The notes: a model not told the origin generated them from the sequence alone. Positions 7,998 to 17,010 are shown, counted from the stretch's first letter. The stretch: 64,000 nt of DNA from JALHNI01 sp031367405 (GCA_031367405.1 JANLPT010000050.1:1-64000); one strand, 5' to 3'. Translations and numbers: made by a program.

Positions 7998-9154
7998 CCG
8001 GCCCACCGCGCGATGACCGGGCAAGCGACGCAGTGGCCCACGACATTGACGCTGGTGCGGACCATATCGATGAGCGCGTCGACGCCGAGTAACATGGTCA
8101 GCCCCGCTGCCGGCAGCCCGAAAGTGGCAAACAAGCCACTCAGAATGACGAAGTTCGCGCGCGGAATGCCGGCCACGCCCTTACTCGTTAATTTCAAGGT
8201 GAGTAACACGATCGCTTGCTCAGAGATGCTCATCCCGATGCCCGCCGCCTGCGCCACGAACAGCGTACACATCGCGAGATGAATGCAGCTGCCACTGAGG
8301 TTAAAGGAGAGGCTTAACGGCGCGACGATCCCGAGCACTGGTGGTGGGACGCCATACTCGGCCATCTTTTCGAGCGTCCGTGGCAAAGCCGCGGCGGAAG
8401 AGGTGGTGGCGAAGGCGACGAGAAATGGCTCGCGGGCGTAAAGGGCAAAACGGCCGATCGGCACGCGAGCGATCCACAGGGCTCCACCGAGCACGACGAC
8501 GAGAAAGAAGCCTTGCGCCACCCAGGCTAGCAGGACGAAACGCGCCAACCCAGCGAGAGCAGCCTGTCCGCTGCTGGCGACAGTAAGTGCCATTGCCGCG
8601 AAAACACCGGCGGGTGCCGCGTACATCACGTACTTGGTATAGCGAAAGGCGATTTCGGAAAGCGCCTCGGCAAAGCGGACGAGCGGCAAAGCGCGGGGGC
8701 CGGCCGCGTGGCATGCGAGTCCGAAGAGAATGGAAAAGACGACGATTTGCAGTACATCGCCCCGCGCCATCGCATCCATGATGCTGGAGGGAAAGACGCC
8801 TTCGACTAGCCGGGCGATGGTGAGCGGCGCGGCCTTCGCGGTTGACGCGGGCAACACAATTCCCATGCCGGGCTGGGCCCAGAGGACCGCGAACCAACCA
8901 ATGAGTAAAGCCAGAGAAGAAACCAACTCGAAGTAGACGATTGCCCGCCAGCCGACGCGGCCCAGTTCCTTATACGTCCCGCCCAAAGCCACGGCCCGCA
9001 CCAACACCGCGAATAATACGGGCGCGATGATCGACTTAATCAGTTGGAGAAATATGTTACTGACGAAGGCCAGTTCCTGAGCCCAAGTGGGAAGTAACCA
9101 GCCAAATAGGGCCCCGGCAGCCAAAGCCAATATCATGACTTGCGCGATCGGCAC
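7940..9154 (-). CDS. Dicarboxylate/amino acid:cation symporter (DAACS family)
   Basis: A 404-residue polytopic membrane protein of the GltP/DctA type. The N-terminal helices read LALAAGALFGWLLPTWAQ and FLQLIKSIIAPVLFAVLV, followed by the serine-rich hairpin (FATTSSAAALPRTLEKM) and the later NLSGSCIHLAMCTLFVAQ and GIPRANFVILSGLFATFGLP segments that form the substrate and sodium sites. The GTG start at 9154 directly abuts the TAA of the serine hydrolase, so the two are certainly co-translated; an ATG six codons further in is possible. It probably imports a carboxylate generated or used by the neighbouring hydrolytic enzymes. The last 58 bp overlap the convergent esterase gene. Confidence 0.88.
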   Translation of the reverse strand: MPIAQVMILALAAGALFGWLLPTWAQELAFVSNIFLQLIKSIIAPVLFAVLVRAVALGGTYKELGRVGWRAIVYFELVSSLALLIGWFAVLWAQPGMGIVLPASTAKAAPLTIARLVEGVFPSSIMDAMARGDVLQIVVFSILFGLACHAAGPRALPLVRFAEALSEIAFRYTKYVMYAAPAGVFAAMALTVASSGQAALAGLARFVLLAWVAQGFFLVVVLGGALWIARVPIGRFALYAREPFLVAFATTSSAAALPRTLEKMAEYGVPPPVLGIVAPLSLSFNLSGSCIHLAMCTLFVAQAAGIGMSISEQAIVLLTLKLTSKGVAGIPRANFVILSGLFATFGLPAAGLTMLLGVDALIDMVRTSVNVVGHCVACPVIARWAGYGIPQEKLEAALTSPVPL

Positions 9155-10174
9155 TTACTGGGTTAACTCGCGTACGGCCCTTGAGACGGGATCGAGGATC
9201 GTTTTCTGAGACACAATCGCGGGGAGCGTCGTTAAAAGGACAAAGCTGGTTCCGGTAGCCGGGTCAGCCCAGCATTGAGTTCCGGTGGAACCGCCATGGC
9301 CGAAAGATTTGGGTTGCAAGGCCCATCCGATGCCGTAGGGTTGGTTTAAGCCTGGGTTCTGGTTCGTCAACATTTGCCCGGCCGTGGCCGGAGATAGTGG
9401 CTTGCCCCGGGGATACAGAAAATAACGCAGTAACTTGGTGATATCTGCGGCAGTGGAGTGAACGCCTCCCCAAGGCGCACCGAGTTTGCGCCAGTACTCG
9501 CTATTCCAGCTCCAGGAAGTTATGCCCTTGGGGTCGGCGAACTCCACTTGGCATTGGGCCGTGTTAGCGATCTTCAGGCGCTGGCCCAAACCGAGCACGC
9601 TATCGCGCATGGCCAATGGCGCGAATACTTGCTGTTGCAGAAATTGCGGGAAGGGTTGTTGGGTAACTTTTTCCGCGATAGTGGCAGCGAGCAGAATGCC
9701 CATGCTCTGGTAACTGACTCTCGTGCCAGGCGCAAATAGCAGGGGAGTCGTAATCGCTTCCTTGGCGAACTCGCTCAGAGGGGCGTGCCGCTCGCGCAAG
9801 GCGATGTTAGCGGGTAGCATGTCGGGCAAACCCGACGAATGGCTGAGTAAGTGCCGCAATGTGATGCGCGGATCGAGCCCGGGGAGGTGCTTGCTGGCCG
9901 GATCGTCCAGCTTGAGTTCTCCGCGTTCGACGAGAGTCATCACCGCGGTGGCCGTCATCGGCTTGCTGATGGAAGCGATGAGGAAGGGCGTATTCTTTCT
10001 GGCGGCGCCGAAGGCTTGTTCGTACTGAAATGCCCCGCGCTCGACGCGCAGCACCGCCGCCCGCAGTTGGCCGGAGGCGACGGCTTCGGATAGTATTTTT
10101 GCCGCCGGCGCGAGGCGCGGTGGATCGAGGGCGAGAAGCGGCGTAGCTAGCAAGGCGCGACGGGATAGATGCAC
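9155..10174 (-). CDS. Serine hydrolase, class C beta-lactamase/CubicO family
   Basis: A 339-residue protein whose N-terminus (MHLSRRALLATPLLA) is a signal peptide with a possible twin-arginine. The nucleophile motif SISK (in FLIASISKPMTATAV) is followed by the LLSHSSGLPDM segment typical of this fold, a YQSMG motif in the position of YxN, and HGGSTGTQCW in the position of the KTG/HxG box. Members hydrolyse esters, peptides or lactams; the natural substrate is not predictable. It lies between the SMP-30 gene (29 bp upstream) and the symporter (no gap), so it is the middle gene of a three-gene catabolic operon. Confidence 0.85.
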   Translation of the reverse strand: MHLSRRALLATPLLALDPPRLAPAAKILSEAVASGQLRAAVLRVERGAFQYEQAFGAARKNTPFLIASISKPMTATAVMTLVERGELKLDDPASKHLPGLDPRITLRHLLSHSSGLPDMLPANIALRERHAPLSEFAKEAITTPLLFAPGTRVSYQSMGILLAATIAEKVTQQPFPQFLQQQVFAPLAMRDSVLGLGQRLKIANTAQCQVEFADPKGITSWSWNSEYWRKLGAPWGGVHSTAADITKLLRYFLYPRGKPLSPATAGQMLTNQNPGLNQPYGIGWALQPKSFGHGGSTGTQCWADPATGTSFVLLTTLPAIVSQKTILDPVSRAVRELTQ

Positions 10175-10203
10175 AAGGCGATGATACTACTCCTCGCCCG
10201 GGG

Positions 10204-11196
10204 TTAGTTACGCGACGGAAGCTGATAGCCAGGCTTCACGGTCTTGATACGGTACAAACTTCCGCCGGCGGTGATGTAGAGTGTGGTGGCTTCCGTGCCG
10301 CGGCCGAAGCCCACGTTGGTGGGGCGTTCCGGCGTGGGCAAGTAACTCAATTCTTTACCATCGGGCGAGTAGACCGAAATGCCGAAGCGCTTCTCGTTGC
10401 GAACGGCAGCAAAGATATTGCCCTCCGCGTCGCAAGCTAGACCGTCGGGCCCGTCTTCAGGTGCATAATTCACGAGCGTCTTGCGAAAGGTCGCGGAGCC
10501 ATCGGGCTTCAGATTGTAAGCCGTCAATTCCATGCGGCCCTTGCGAGAGGGCACGCCTTTCGGCATTTGATCGAAGCCCAAAAGGCCGTCGTCATTGGTG
10601 ACGATGTAGAGCGTTTTCTGATCGGGCGAGATGGCGACGCCATTAGGCTTGTTGGCGTCGGTGACGATGCGATGGACTTTGCCGTCCACATCGATGCGGT
10701 AGACGGCCATCACCGGTTGCTCGATCGGCTCGTGGCCTAGATAACGAGGATCGCTAAAGTAAATACGCCCCTGTAAGTCAATAGTGATGTCATTGGGCGA
10801 GTTGAATGGCTTACCTTCGAACAATGCGGCGACGATGACGCTCTTGCCGGTGGCGAGATCGGTGCGGACAATGCGGCGGCCGCCGAAGTCAGCTCCTTCG
10901 GCGGCGATCATCTGGCCGCGGGCATCGAATTTGATCCCGTTCGACATGCCGCTGGGCGAGCGATAGACCACGGTCTTACCGGTACGCGGGTCGAAGCGCA
11001 GAATGTTCCCGGCCTGCATGCCCGTCTCCTTGGTGAAGGTGATGTCACTGAAGTAGACCGTGCCGTCAGGAGCGACAGCGGCTCCTTCGGTGAGGTGGCC
11101 ACCGGTGTATAGTTTTTCGAGCTTCGCACCCGGAGCGAACATCTGCGCGGCGAGTTGCGTGGCGAGGACGGCGAGCGGCCATATGGAGAGTCTCAT
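10204..11196 (-). CDS. SMP-30/gluconolactonase-like exported lactonase
   Basis: A 330-residue beta-propeller protein with signal peptide (cleavage near TQLAAQ). Motifs of the SMP-30/gluconolactonase family are visible: LTEGAAVAPDGTVYFSDI near the N-terminus, FNSPNDITIDLQGRIYFSDP, KPNGVAISPDQKTLYIVTND and EDGPDGLACDAEGNIFAAV, which carry the metal-binding Glu, Asn and Asp residues. It probably opens a sugar lactone or related ring in the periplasm. It is the first gene of a minus-strand operon and diverges from the alcohol dehydrogenase gene with only 23 bp between the start codons. Confidence 0.85.
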   Translation of the reverse strand: MRLSIWPLAVLATQLAAQMFAPGAKLEKLYTGGHLTEGAAVAPDGTVYFSDITFTKETGMQAGNILRFDPRTGKTVVYRSPSGMSNGIKFDARGQMIAAEGADFGGRRIVRTDLATGKSVIVAALFEGKPFNSPNDITIDLQGRIYFSDPRYLGHEPIEQPVMAVYRIDVDGKVHRIVTDANKPNGVAISPDQKTLYIVTNDDGLLGFDQMPKGVPSRKGRMELTAYNLKPDGSATFRKTLVNYAPEDGPDGLACDAEGNIFAAVRNEKRFGISVYSPDGKELSYLPTPERPTNVGFGRGTEATTLYITAGGSLYRIKTVKPGYQLPSRN

Positions 11197-11206
11197 TGGT
11201 ACGCGA

Positions 11207-11212
11207 TATTAT
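11207..11212 (+). promoter_or_regulatory. Candidate -10 element in a 23-bp divergent promoter
   Basis: TATTAT ends 7 nt before the ATG at 11220, and no room exists for a normal leader. The overlapping opposite-strand hexamer TAATAT could serve the SMP-30 gene starting at 11196. This is read as a two-way leaderless promoter. Confidence 0.35.
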
Positions 11213-11219
11213 CACGAGG

Positions 11220-12311
11220 ATGAAAGCTTGGCGATTTTACGGATTTGGAGACATGCGGTTAGACGACGTGCCGATGCCCTCATTGGCCCCTCGCCACGTG
11301 CTGGTGCAGGTGCTGGTGGTGCAGCCCAGCGTGACGGAGGCGCAACTGGCGGCCGGTATTCCGACGCTGGCCTTTGACCGGATCAAGAAGCGCCTGGAAA
11401 CCGAAGCGCCCGTCCAACTCTTCGGGCATGAGTTCTGTGTGCGCATTGTTGAAGTGGGCGAGGGCGTGACGCGTTTCAAAGCCGGCGATCGCGTGGCCGC
11501 GCGCGCGAAACTGCCTTGCGAAAACTGTCCGCTGTGCGCGTCGGGCCGCGGCCATCTGTGCCGCAAAGGGCCAATCATCGGCTTCCAGTTACCTGGCTGT
11601 TTCGCGGAGTATGCGGTGCTGCCGGAGATTGCGTTGACGCTGGTGGATGATCGCATCACGGACAATGAAGGGGCCTGCTTACAGTCGCTGAGCGATAGCG
11701 TGGCGGCAGTGGAGACGGCGCAAATCGAGATCGGAAACTCCATCGCAATTATTGGCCAAGGCAGTATGGGCCTGGAGTGCCTGCAGATCGCGCGCCAGAG
11801 CGGTGCCGGCCGCATTATTACGGTGGATGTGCGCGACGAAGCCTGTGCCATGTCGCGGGAACTGGGCGCGGACCATGCGATTAACGCCACCCACGACGAC
11901 CCGGTCGAGGCGATTCACGCGCTGACCGAAGGCAATGGGACGGACATTGTGTTCGAGTGCGCGGGGGGCAGTCCGCGGCAAGGGCTGTCTGGTGTGAAGA
12001 GTGTGAAGCAGGCCGTGGACGCGGTGCGTTCGGGAGGCAAAGTGATTGGCGTATCTTGGTTTGGCGCACCCTTTGAACTGGATATCGACTTACTTCGAGA
12101 GCGCAGCTTGCGGTATCTGTTTCCAGATATTAGCACGCTGGAGCACTTACAACATACGGTGCATTTGGTGGCCTCGGGACGCATCCGTTTGAAGCCCACG
12201 ATCACCCATGTGCTGGACGGAATTAGCCAAGTGCCGCTAGCGTTCGAGATCACGTCGAATAAGGGAAAGTATCAGGCGATCAACCCCGCCCAAGTGAGGA
12301 TGGCGTTATGA
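11220..12311 (+). CDS. Medium-chain (zinc-type) dehydrogenase, catalytic Cys replaced
   Basis: A 363-residue MDR enzyme. The N-terminal GroES-like domain has the GHEF motif and the four-cysteine structural zinc loop (CENCPLCASGRGHLC). A Rossmann domain follows, with AIIGQGSMGLECLQIA and acidic VDVRDE, which favours NAD(H). Oddly, the position that normally carries the first catalytic-zinc ligand (GICGSD-like) reads VVQPSVTEAQ, so that cysteine is absent. The enzyme may use another ligand or work without catalytic zinc. The start is placed at the ATG at 11220; the upstream TTG at 11196 would run into the divergent gene. The stop overlaps the start of the RraA-like gene by four bases, so the two form an operon and probably act on one pathway. 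Substrate unknown, perhaps a sugar acid or polyol. Confidence 0.82.
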   Translation: MKAWRFYGFGDMRLDDVPMPSLAPRHVLVQVLVVQPSVTEAQLAAGIPTLAFDRIKKRLETEAPVQLFGHEFCVRIVEVGEGVTRFKAGDRVAARAKLPCENCPLCASGRGHLCRKGPIIGFQLPGCFAEYAVLPEIALTLVDDRITDNEGACLQSLSDSVAAVETAQIEIGNSIAIIGQGSMGLECLQIARQSGAGRIITVDVRDEACAMSRELGADHAINATHDDPVEAIHALTEGNGTDIVFECAGGSPRQGLSGVKSVKQAVDAVRSGGKVIGVSWFGAPFELDIDLLRERSLRYLFPDISTLEHLQHTVHLVASGRIRLKPTITHVLDGISQVPLAFEITSNKGKYQAINPAQVRMAL

Positions 12312-12967
12312 AATCGGCTTACGAACAGCTGTTGAAGTTCGGCACCGGCCCGGTGTCGGACGCGCTGGGCAAGTGCGGCGCGATGGACCATGAGATGCGG
12401 CCGCGGTCGGCGAATCCGCGCATGGCCGGCCCGGCATTTACGGTGCAGGTGCACACGGCGGATATCCTGATGGTGAGTAAGGCGCTGTCGGAATGCCCGG
12501 CAGGCAACGTGCTGGTGATCGATGGCCACGGCGAGCGGAACACCGCCTTATGGGGCGGCCTGACCACGATGCTGGCTTTGAAGAAGGGCCTCGCCGGGGT
12601 GGTGGTGGATGGGGCGATTCGCGATTTGGCCGATATTCGCCGAAGTAAGCTGCCGGTATTCGCGCGCTCCATCGTGCCCAACGCCGGCGGCGCGGAGTAC
12701 GCCGGCCATCTGCAAGTGCCGGTGTCGTGCGGCGGAGTGGTGGTGCATTCGGGTGATTGGCTGGTGGGCGACGAGGATGGGGTGGTGGTGATTCCATTAT
12801 TGCGGCTGGATGAGGCCGTGGAGACGGCCGCGCGGATTGCCGCCGCTGAGAAGCGCATCGCCAAAGCCATTCGCGCCGGAGAGGACTTAGGGCAGTTACT
12901 GCGGGTGGATGAGTTACTGGAACGTAAGTCGAAAGAAGTCTTTGTTCCGCAGTTGCGGGTGCGATAG
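12308..12967 (+). CDS. RraA/HMG-CHA aldolase family protein
   Basis: A 219-residue protein with the signatures of the RraA-like fold: AGPAFTVQVHTADILMV, then GHGERNTALWGG, then GLAGVVVDGAIRDLADI, whose Arg-Asp pair binds the divalent metal and substrate in 4-hydroxy-4-methyl-2-oxoglutarate / 4-carboxy-4-hydroxy-2-oxoadipate aldolases. It ends with GDWLVGDEDGVVVIP. Because it is translationally coupled (ATGA) to a dehydrogenase and followed by a tannase-family esterase, an aldolase or oxaloacetate-decarboxylase role in breakdown of gallate-type aromatics or sugar acids is more likely than RNase E inhibition. That last point is inference. Confidence 0.85.
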   Translation: MKSAYEQLLKFGTGPVSDALGKCGAMDHEMRPRSANPRMAGPAFTVQVHTADILMVSKALSECPAGNVLVIDGHGERNTALWGGLTTMLALKKGLAGVVVDGAIRDLADIRRSKLPVFARSIVPNAGGAEYAGHLQVPVSCGGVVVHSGDWLVGDEDGVVVIPLLRLDEAVETAARIAAAEKRIAKAIRAGEDLGQLLRVDELLERKSKEVFVPQLRVR

Positions 12968-13001
12968 ATTGTTGATTGGCATTCTAAGAAGGACGGACCT
13001 T

Positions 13002-14483
13002 GTGAAAATAGTTTGGTTATTCAGTACTGTGTTGATGGCCGCCGAGCCCGCCATGAAATGTGATGCGCTTGCGGCCAAGCCCTTTGGCGGCGGCGTGAAG
13101 ATTCATGCGGCCACCTTGATCGCGGCCCAAGGCAACCTGCCCGAGCATTGCGACGTGCGCGGCGTGATTTGGCCTGAGGCGGGGTTCGCCATCAAGCTTC
13201 CGTCCACGTGGAATGACCGTTTTCAGATGGTGGGCAACGGAGGCACGGCAGGCACCATCAGCATGGGGGCCGTGGATAGCGCGCTGCGTAAGGGGTTTGC
13301 CGCCGCCTCAACCGACACCGGCCACGATGCGGCCAAGGAACCGCTGGCGGCCTTCGCCTTTGTGACGCCGGAAAATCCGAACGGCAAACGAAAGCTGACT
13401 GACTTCGCCTATCTGGCGGTACACGAAACGGCCGTGCTGGCCAAGCAGATCATCAAGACTTACTATGGCACCGCGCCACGTTACTCCTATTGGGTGGGCT
13501 GTTCCACCGGCGGCCGCCAAGGCATGCAAGAAGCTCAACACTACCCCGGCGATTTCGATGGCTTGGTGATCGGCGCGCCGGGCCTTTACCTCACCGGCAA
13601 CGTCACGCGCCGCCTCTGGGTGGGGCAATCGCAAGTGGGGGCCGGTGCCATTCCACCAGAGAAAATGCCATTACTCGCAAAAGTGGTTTACGACAAGTGC
13701 GATGCGGTGGACGGGCTGAAGGATGGCATCATCGACGATCCGCGGCGCTGTGGCTTCAACCCGGCGCGCGACGTCCCGAAGTGCGCGGCGGAAGACGGAA
13801 CCGATTGCTTCACCGCGCCGCAGATCGAGGCGCTGGGCAAGATCTATGGCGGCCCGCACAATTCCAAAGGGCAGTTACTCTTCCCGGGAGAGCCGGTGGG
13901 CAGCGAATTAGTTTGGCCGGATAACCTGATCGCGCCGATCAAGACGGTGTTGCCGCGTTCGGAAAGCCAGATGAAGTTGGCGATACTCGATCCTCCACCC
14001 GGCCCCGCATGGAGTTACACCATGTTTAACTTCGACACTGACCCGCTACGAACGGCCAAGGCGGCGGCCGAGCTAAATCCGCGTAACCCGGACCTATCGG
14101 CGCTGAAGAAACGCGGCGGCAAGATTGTGCAGTACTCGGGCTGGGCTGACCAGCAGGTGAATCCATTTCCTGGAATCGAGTATTACGAGACAGTAAGTAA
14201 GCGCATGGGCGATGCGGCGACCCGCGACTTCTACCGGCTCTTTATGGTGCCCGGAATGTTCCACTGCAATGGTGGACCCGGTTGCAGCACGGCCGATTGG
14301 TTGACGGCGGTGATGGACTGGGTGGAGAAGGGCAAAGCTCCCGTACTTATCGTGGGGGCGCATGTGGAAAAGGGGGAGACCACGCGCACGCGGCCCCTAT
14401 GCCCCTATCCGCAAGTGGCTCGTTACCAAGGCACCGGTAGTGTCGACGCCGACACCAGCTTTGCCTGCGTTGCGCCTCGATGA
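13002..14483 (+). CDS. Tannase/feruloyl esterase family alpha/beta hydrolase (second copy)
   Basis: About 493 residues from a GTG at 13002, chosen because an AAGAAGGA ribosome site lies 8 nt upstream and the signal peptide (VKIVWLFSTVLMAAEP) begins there. The same tannase-family hallmarks appear: VGCSTGGRQGMQEAQHYP for the nucleophile with adjacent Cys, QYSGWADQQVNP for the acid, and MVPGMFHCNGGPGC for the His-Cys. The cysteine-rich lid (KCDAVDGLKDGIIDDPRRC) is present. It is diverged from the copy at 6447-7997, so the substrates may differ. It lies 34 bp after the RraA-like gene and is the last gene of the plus-strand operon starting at 11220. Confidence 0.88.
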   Translation: MKIVWLFSTVLMAAEPAMKCDALAAKPFGGGVKIHAATLIAAQGNLPEHCDVRGVIWPEAGFAIKLPSTWNDRFQMVGNGGTAGTISMGAVDSALRKGFAAASTDTGHDAAKEPLAAFAFVTPENPNGKRKLTDFAYLAVHETAVLAKQIIKTYYGTAPRYSYWVGCSTGGRQGMQEAQHYPGDFDGLVIGAPGLYLTGNVTRRLWVGQSQVGAGAIPPEKMPLLAKVVYDKCDAVDGLKDGIIDDPRRCGFNPARDVPKCAAEDGTDCFTAPQIEALGKIYGGPHNSKGQLLFPGEPVGSELVWPDNLIAPIKTVLPRSESQMKLAILDPPPGPAWSYTMFNFDTDPLRTAKAAAELNPRNPDLSALKKRGGKIVQYSGWADQQVNPFPGIEYYETVSKRMGDAATRDFYRLFMVPGMFHCNGGPGCSTADWLTAVMDWVEKGKAPVLIVGAHVEKGETTRTRPLCPYPQVARYQGTGSVDADTSFACVAPR

Positions 14484-14495
14484 GTTAGTGGTGAG

Positions 14496-15977
14496 TTAGA
14501 ACTTGTACACCAACTCCACAAAGCCGAAGCTACCGCTTTGACCTTTCGGGTAGATGGCGCGAATCGCCGACAGCCCTTGCGCGTAACCATAGTAAAGATT
14601 AAGCGAGACGGCTGGGTTTAGCGTGATATCGACACTGGAATCGTAGAGATTGGCCAGGGACTTAGCACCGCTGGTGTTGCGGCCCGCGTAGCCAAACGTC
14701 CAGGGTTGGAAGACACCGCCGCCGGAGTACCACAAGTCTTTCGAAGTCTGCAGCCCGAGCGAGTGGAATTCGCTGGAGATACTAAGCTTTGGATGAGGCC
14801 GGAGGATCACGCCGCTGTAAATGTCTTTGTTGTTCATCATGTTGAAAAACGGAAAACGCGCGAAAGGTCGCGGAGTTGGCATCACCTGGAAAAACGTGCG
14901 GTGCTGGTTATCGGCCGGATTGTCGTCGCCGCTGGAGACGGAATATCCGGCGCGTACCCAGGGCTTCAGCTTCAACAGCGATTTAGCTTTTGGCTGAAAG
15001 CCGCCTTCGACGTCGAACGAGTAAGCTTGATGATCTTGATTGCCCCACTTGCCGGTCTGCGTAGCGCCCCAAAACAGTAGGTCGTAAGTGGCGACCTTGG
15101 TGTCAATGGCATGCAGAGAATGGCCACCGAAGGTGCCGATCTTGATGCTATTGGCACGATCGGCGTTACGCAATGCCAGCGAGCGGTTGTCAGTCTTCGT
15201 AATGAAGCGCCAGTCATCGTAGTAAAGGCCGAAGATGCGTGTTTCGTTCGTATAATTCTTGTTAGTAAATGGTTTGGTGTAAGAGCCATAGCCAAAAGCC
15301 ACTTGATTCCAACCCCAGCCATCCGTCTGGAAGACTCCGCGCGTGGGTACCGCGCCGACGAAGGTGACATTGCCCTTGGTGGTGGTGTGCGATAGGTGAA
15401 GCCCATCGAAGCTGCGGCCGACGTGAGTAAATGCAAAGTGGCCTAGAAGGCGCATGTTGATTCGAGACGCCTTCAGGGCCGCCAGCGTCCCGTTTTTAGG
15501 AGTCATCTCGGAGCCGTCGTTAAACTCAAAGCGGCCCACTCTGGTTACCAGGCGCTGGTTCTTGAAGCTAAGAAACGCTTGCTTCGGGAAGAACATCGCC
15601 GAATTTTGTTGGCGGCTATTCGCGGTGAAGTAATTAGAGCCAAAACCAAGCGCGCCCTGCGCCCCGGGACCCTGCGCGTTTTGCGGCAAACCGAGCAGGA
15701 TCGGTACGGCGAACTCCGTTTGCCAAGACCAGTTTTCTTTGGCCTGACTCAGACTCAAACGAAGAATATTGCCGGAAAACGTGTAATTGGGGTCTCCCGC
15801 ATCGGGCGTAAACCAGCCCCAACCTTCCTGGCGGGTACGGAAGCTCACTGTGACAACGACCTTGCCGATCTTATGGACGTTGAGAGCGGCAGGTGCCTTA
15901 GCGGGAGAGGCCGTTGATTGAGCGAACGCCGTCATGGCGGCGGCCGTAAAAATGAATATGCAGGTGTGTAGATACAC
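14496..15977 (-). CDS. Outer-membrane beta-barrel porin-like protein of the nitrate cluster
   Basis: A 493-residue protein with a signal peptide (cleavage near TAFAQ), many alternating aromatic/polar strands and a C-terminal VELVYKF, ending in Phe as outer-membrane barrels do. The overall look is that of an alginate-export/OprD-like porin. It is the last minus-strand gene after hemD and the nitrate transporter, with a 132-bp gap before it. The gene order suggests it lets nitrate or nitrite through the outer membrane. Family and role are inferences; the barrel nature is the firmer part. Confidence 0.6.
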   Translation of the reverse strand: MYLHTCIFIFTAAAMTAFAQSTASPAKAPAALNVHKIGKVVVTVSFRTRQEGWGWFTPDAGDPNYTFSGNILRLSLSQAKENWSWQTEFAVPILLGLPQNAQGPGAQGALGFGSNYFTANSRQQNSAMFFPKQAFLSFKNQRLVTRVGRFEFNDGSEMTPKNGTLAALKASRINMRLLGHFAFTHVGRSFDGLHLSHTTTKGNVTFVGAVPTRGVFQTDGWGWNQVAFGYGSYTKPFTNKNYTNETRIFGLYYDDWRFITKTDNRSLALRNADRANSIKIGTFGGHSLHAIDTKVATYDLLFWGATQTGKWGNQDHQAYSFDVEGGFQPKAKSLLKLKPWVRAGYSVSSGDDNPADNQHRTFFQVMPTPRPFARFPFFNMMNNKDIYSGVILRPHPKLSISSEFHSLGLQTSKDLWYSGGGVFQPWTFGYAGRNTSGAKSLANLYDSSVDITLNPAVSLNLYYGYAQGLSAIRAIYPKGQSGSFGFVELVYKF

Positions 15978-16109
15978 GGGGACCCTTCCTTGATTCGATC
16001 TTGCTTATTCGTCCGCGGCAGGGCGGACTGAGGATCCAGCAGGCGGGGCCGGAATGAGGAATTAGAACTTAGTTCGATCCCTTCCCTAAACGGCGAGGGG
16101 TTCGTCAGG

Positions 16110-16943
16110 CTAGACTGGGGTGCCCCGTTTGGCAACCAAGCGCGCGGCAGATTGTTCGGCGGCGGCACGTACCAGAGGAGCCATCTTAGGCTGGTCCGGC
16201 ACGATGTCGGGCTCGATCCCTTTATCGCGCAACGCGGCGGTCATGATGGGGCCCACGGAGGCGACGACGATGTCGCGTTCGAGGGCCGCTTGCACTTCCG
16301 CCGCCAACCCGAGATGGGCGGCGACCTCGAACAAATGAACTAACTGCACCGACGTGGTGAAGATAACAACATCAAAGCTGCGCTGCGCCAAGCGGCGTAC
16401 GGCTTGTTTCAGAAGTCCGATATTATCTGGCAATTCCCAGCGATACACCGAAACAGTACTGACCGTGGCCCCGAGCGCGGTGAGCGCGAGCGAAAACTCC
16501 GGGTTGGGCCGGCCATATTCCTGAATGGCGATGCGGCGTTCCGGGCGCAACGCCACAATCGGCACCATCTCGCGCCAAGTGTTCGGCTCAGGAATCCGGA
16601 TGAGGGGCTTGACACCGAGCTCATGTAAGATCGCCAGCGGTTTGGGTCCGCGCGCGGCGACGGTAACGCGGTTTAGGGCGGCACCGAATTCAGCGGCCGA
16701 ATACTGCGTCAACACGGCGTCGCGAAGATACTCGAGCCCAACACCGGTTGTAAAAAGGACTAAGTCGAAATCACCGGCCATTAATCGTGCCGCCCACGCC
16801 AACGTTTCGGCATTCGATTCCAAAGCCCGGTCCTGCACCGAGGGAGCCACAAAGGGTTCGCCACCCCATCGCTGGATGAGCGCTTCCATTTCCTTCGCGC
16901 GCCGTGATTCCAGCGATAAGACTCGTAGTCCGGCAAACGACAT
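16110..16943 (-). CDS. hemD: Uroporphyrinogen-III synthase
   Basis: A 277-residue protein with the two-domain HemD pattern: GLRVLSLESRRAKEMEALI at the start, FDLVLFTTGVGLEYL in the first domain, the linker with IAIQEYGRPNPE, then FDVVIFTTSVQLVHLFEVA, and VVASVGPIMTAALRDKGI near the end. It closes the tetrapyrrole ring to uroporphyrinogen III, which CobA (24928-25695) methylates to start siroheme synthesis. Its place after nirB, nirD and the transporter in one directional cluster suggests it supplies siroheme for the nitrite reductase. Sequence similarity within HemD is low, so the name rests on pattern and context. Confidence 0.8.
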   Translation of the reverse strand: MSFAGLRVLSLESRRAKEMEALIQRWGGEPFVAPSVQDRALESNAETLAWAARLMAGDFDLVLFTTGVGLEYLRDAVLTQYSAAEFGAALNRVTVAARGPKPLAILHELGVKPLIRIPEPNTWREMVPIVALRPERRIAIQEYGRPNPEFSLALTALGATVSTVSVYRWELPDNIGLLKQAVRRLAQRSFDVVIFTTSVQLVHLFEVAAHLGLAAEVQAALERDIVVASVGPIMTAALRDKGIEPDIVPDQPKMAPLVRAAAEQSAARLVAKRGTPV

Positions 16944-17010
16944 ACTCGGTGTTACGCTGCCCCTTTCCGGGAGATTAAGCCCGCCGTCATCATCATCATC
17001 CCATCTTCAG

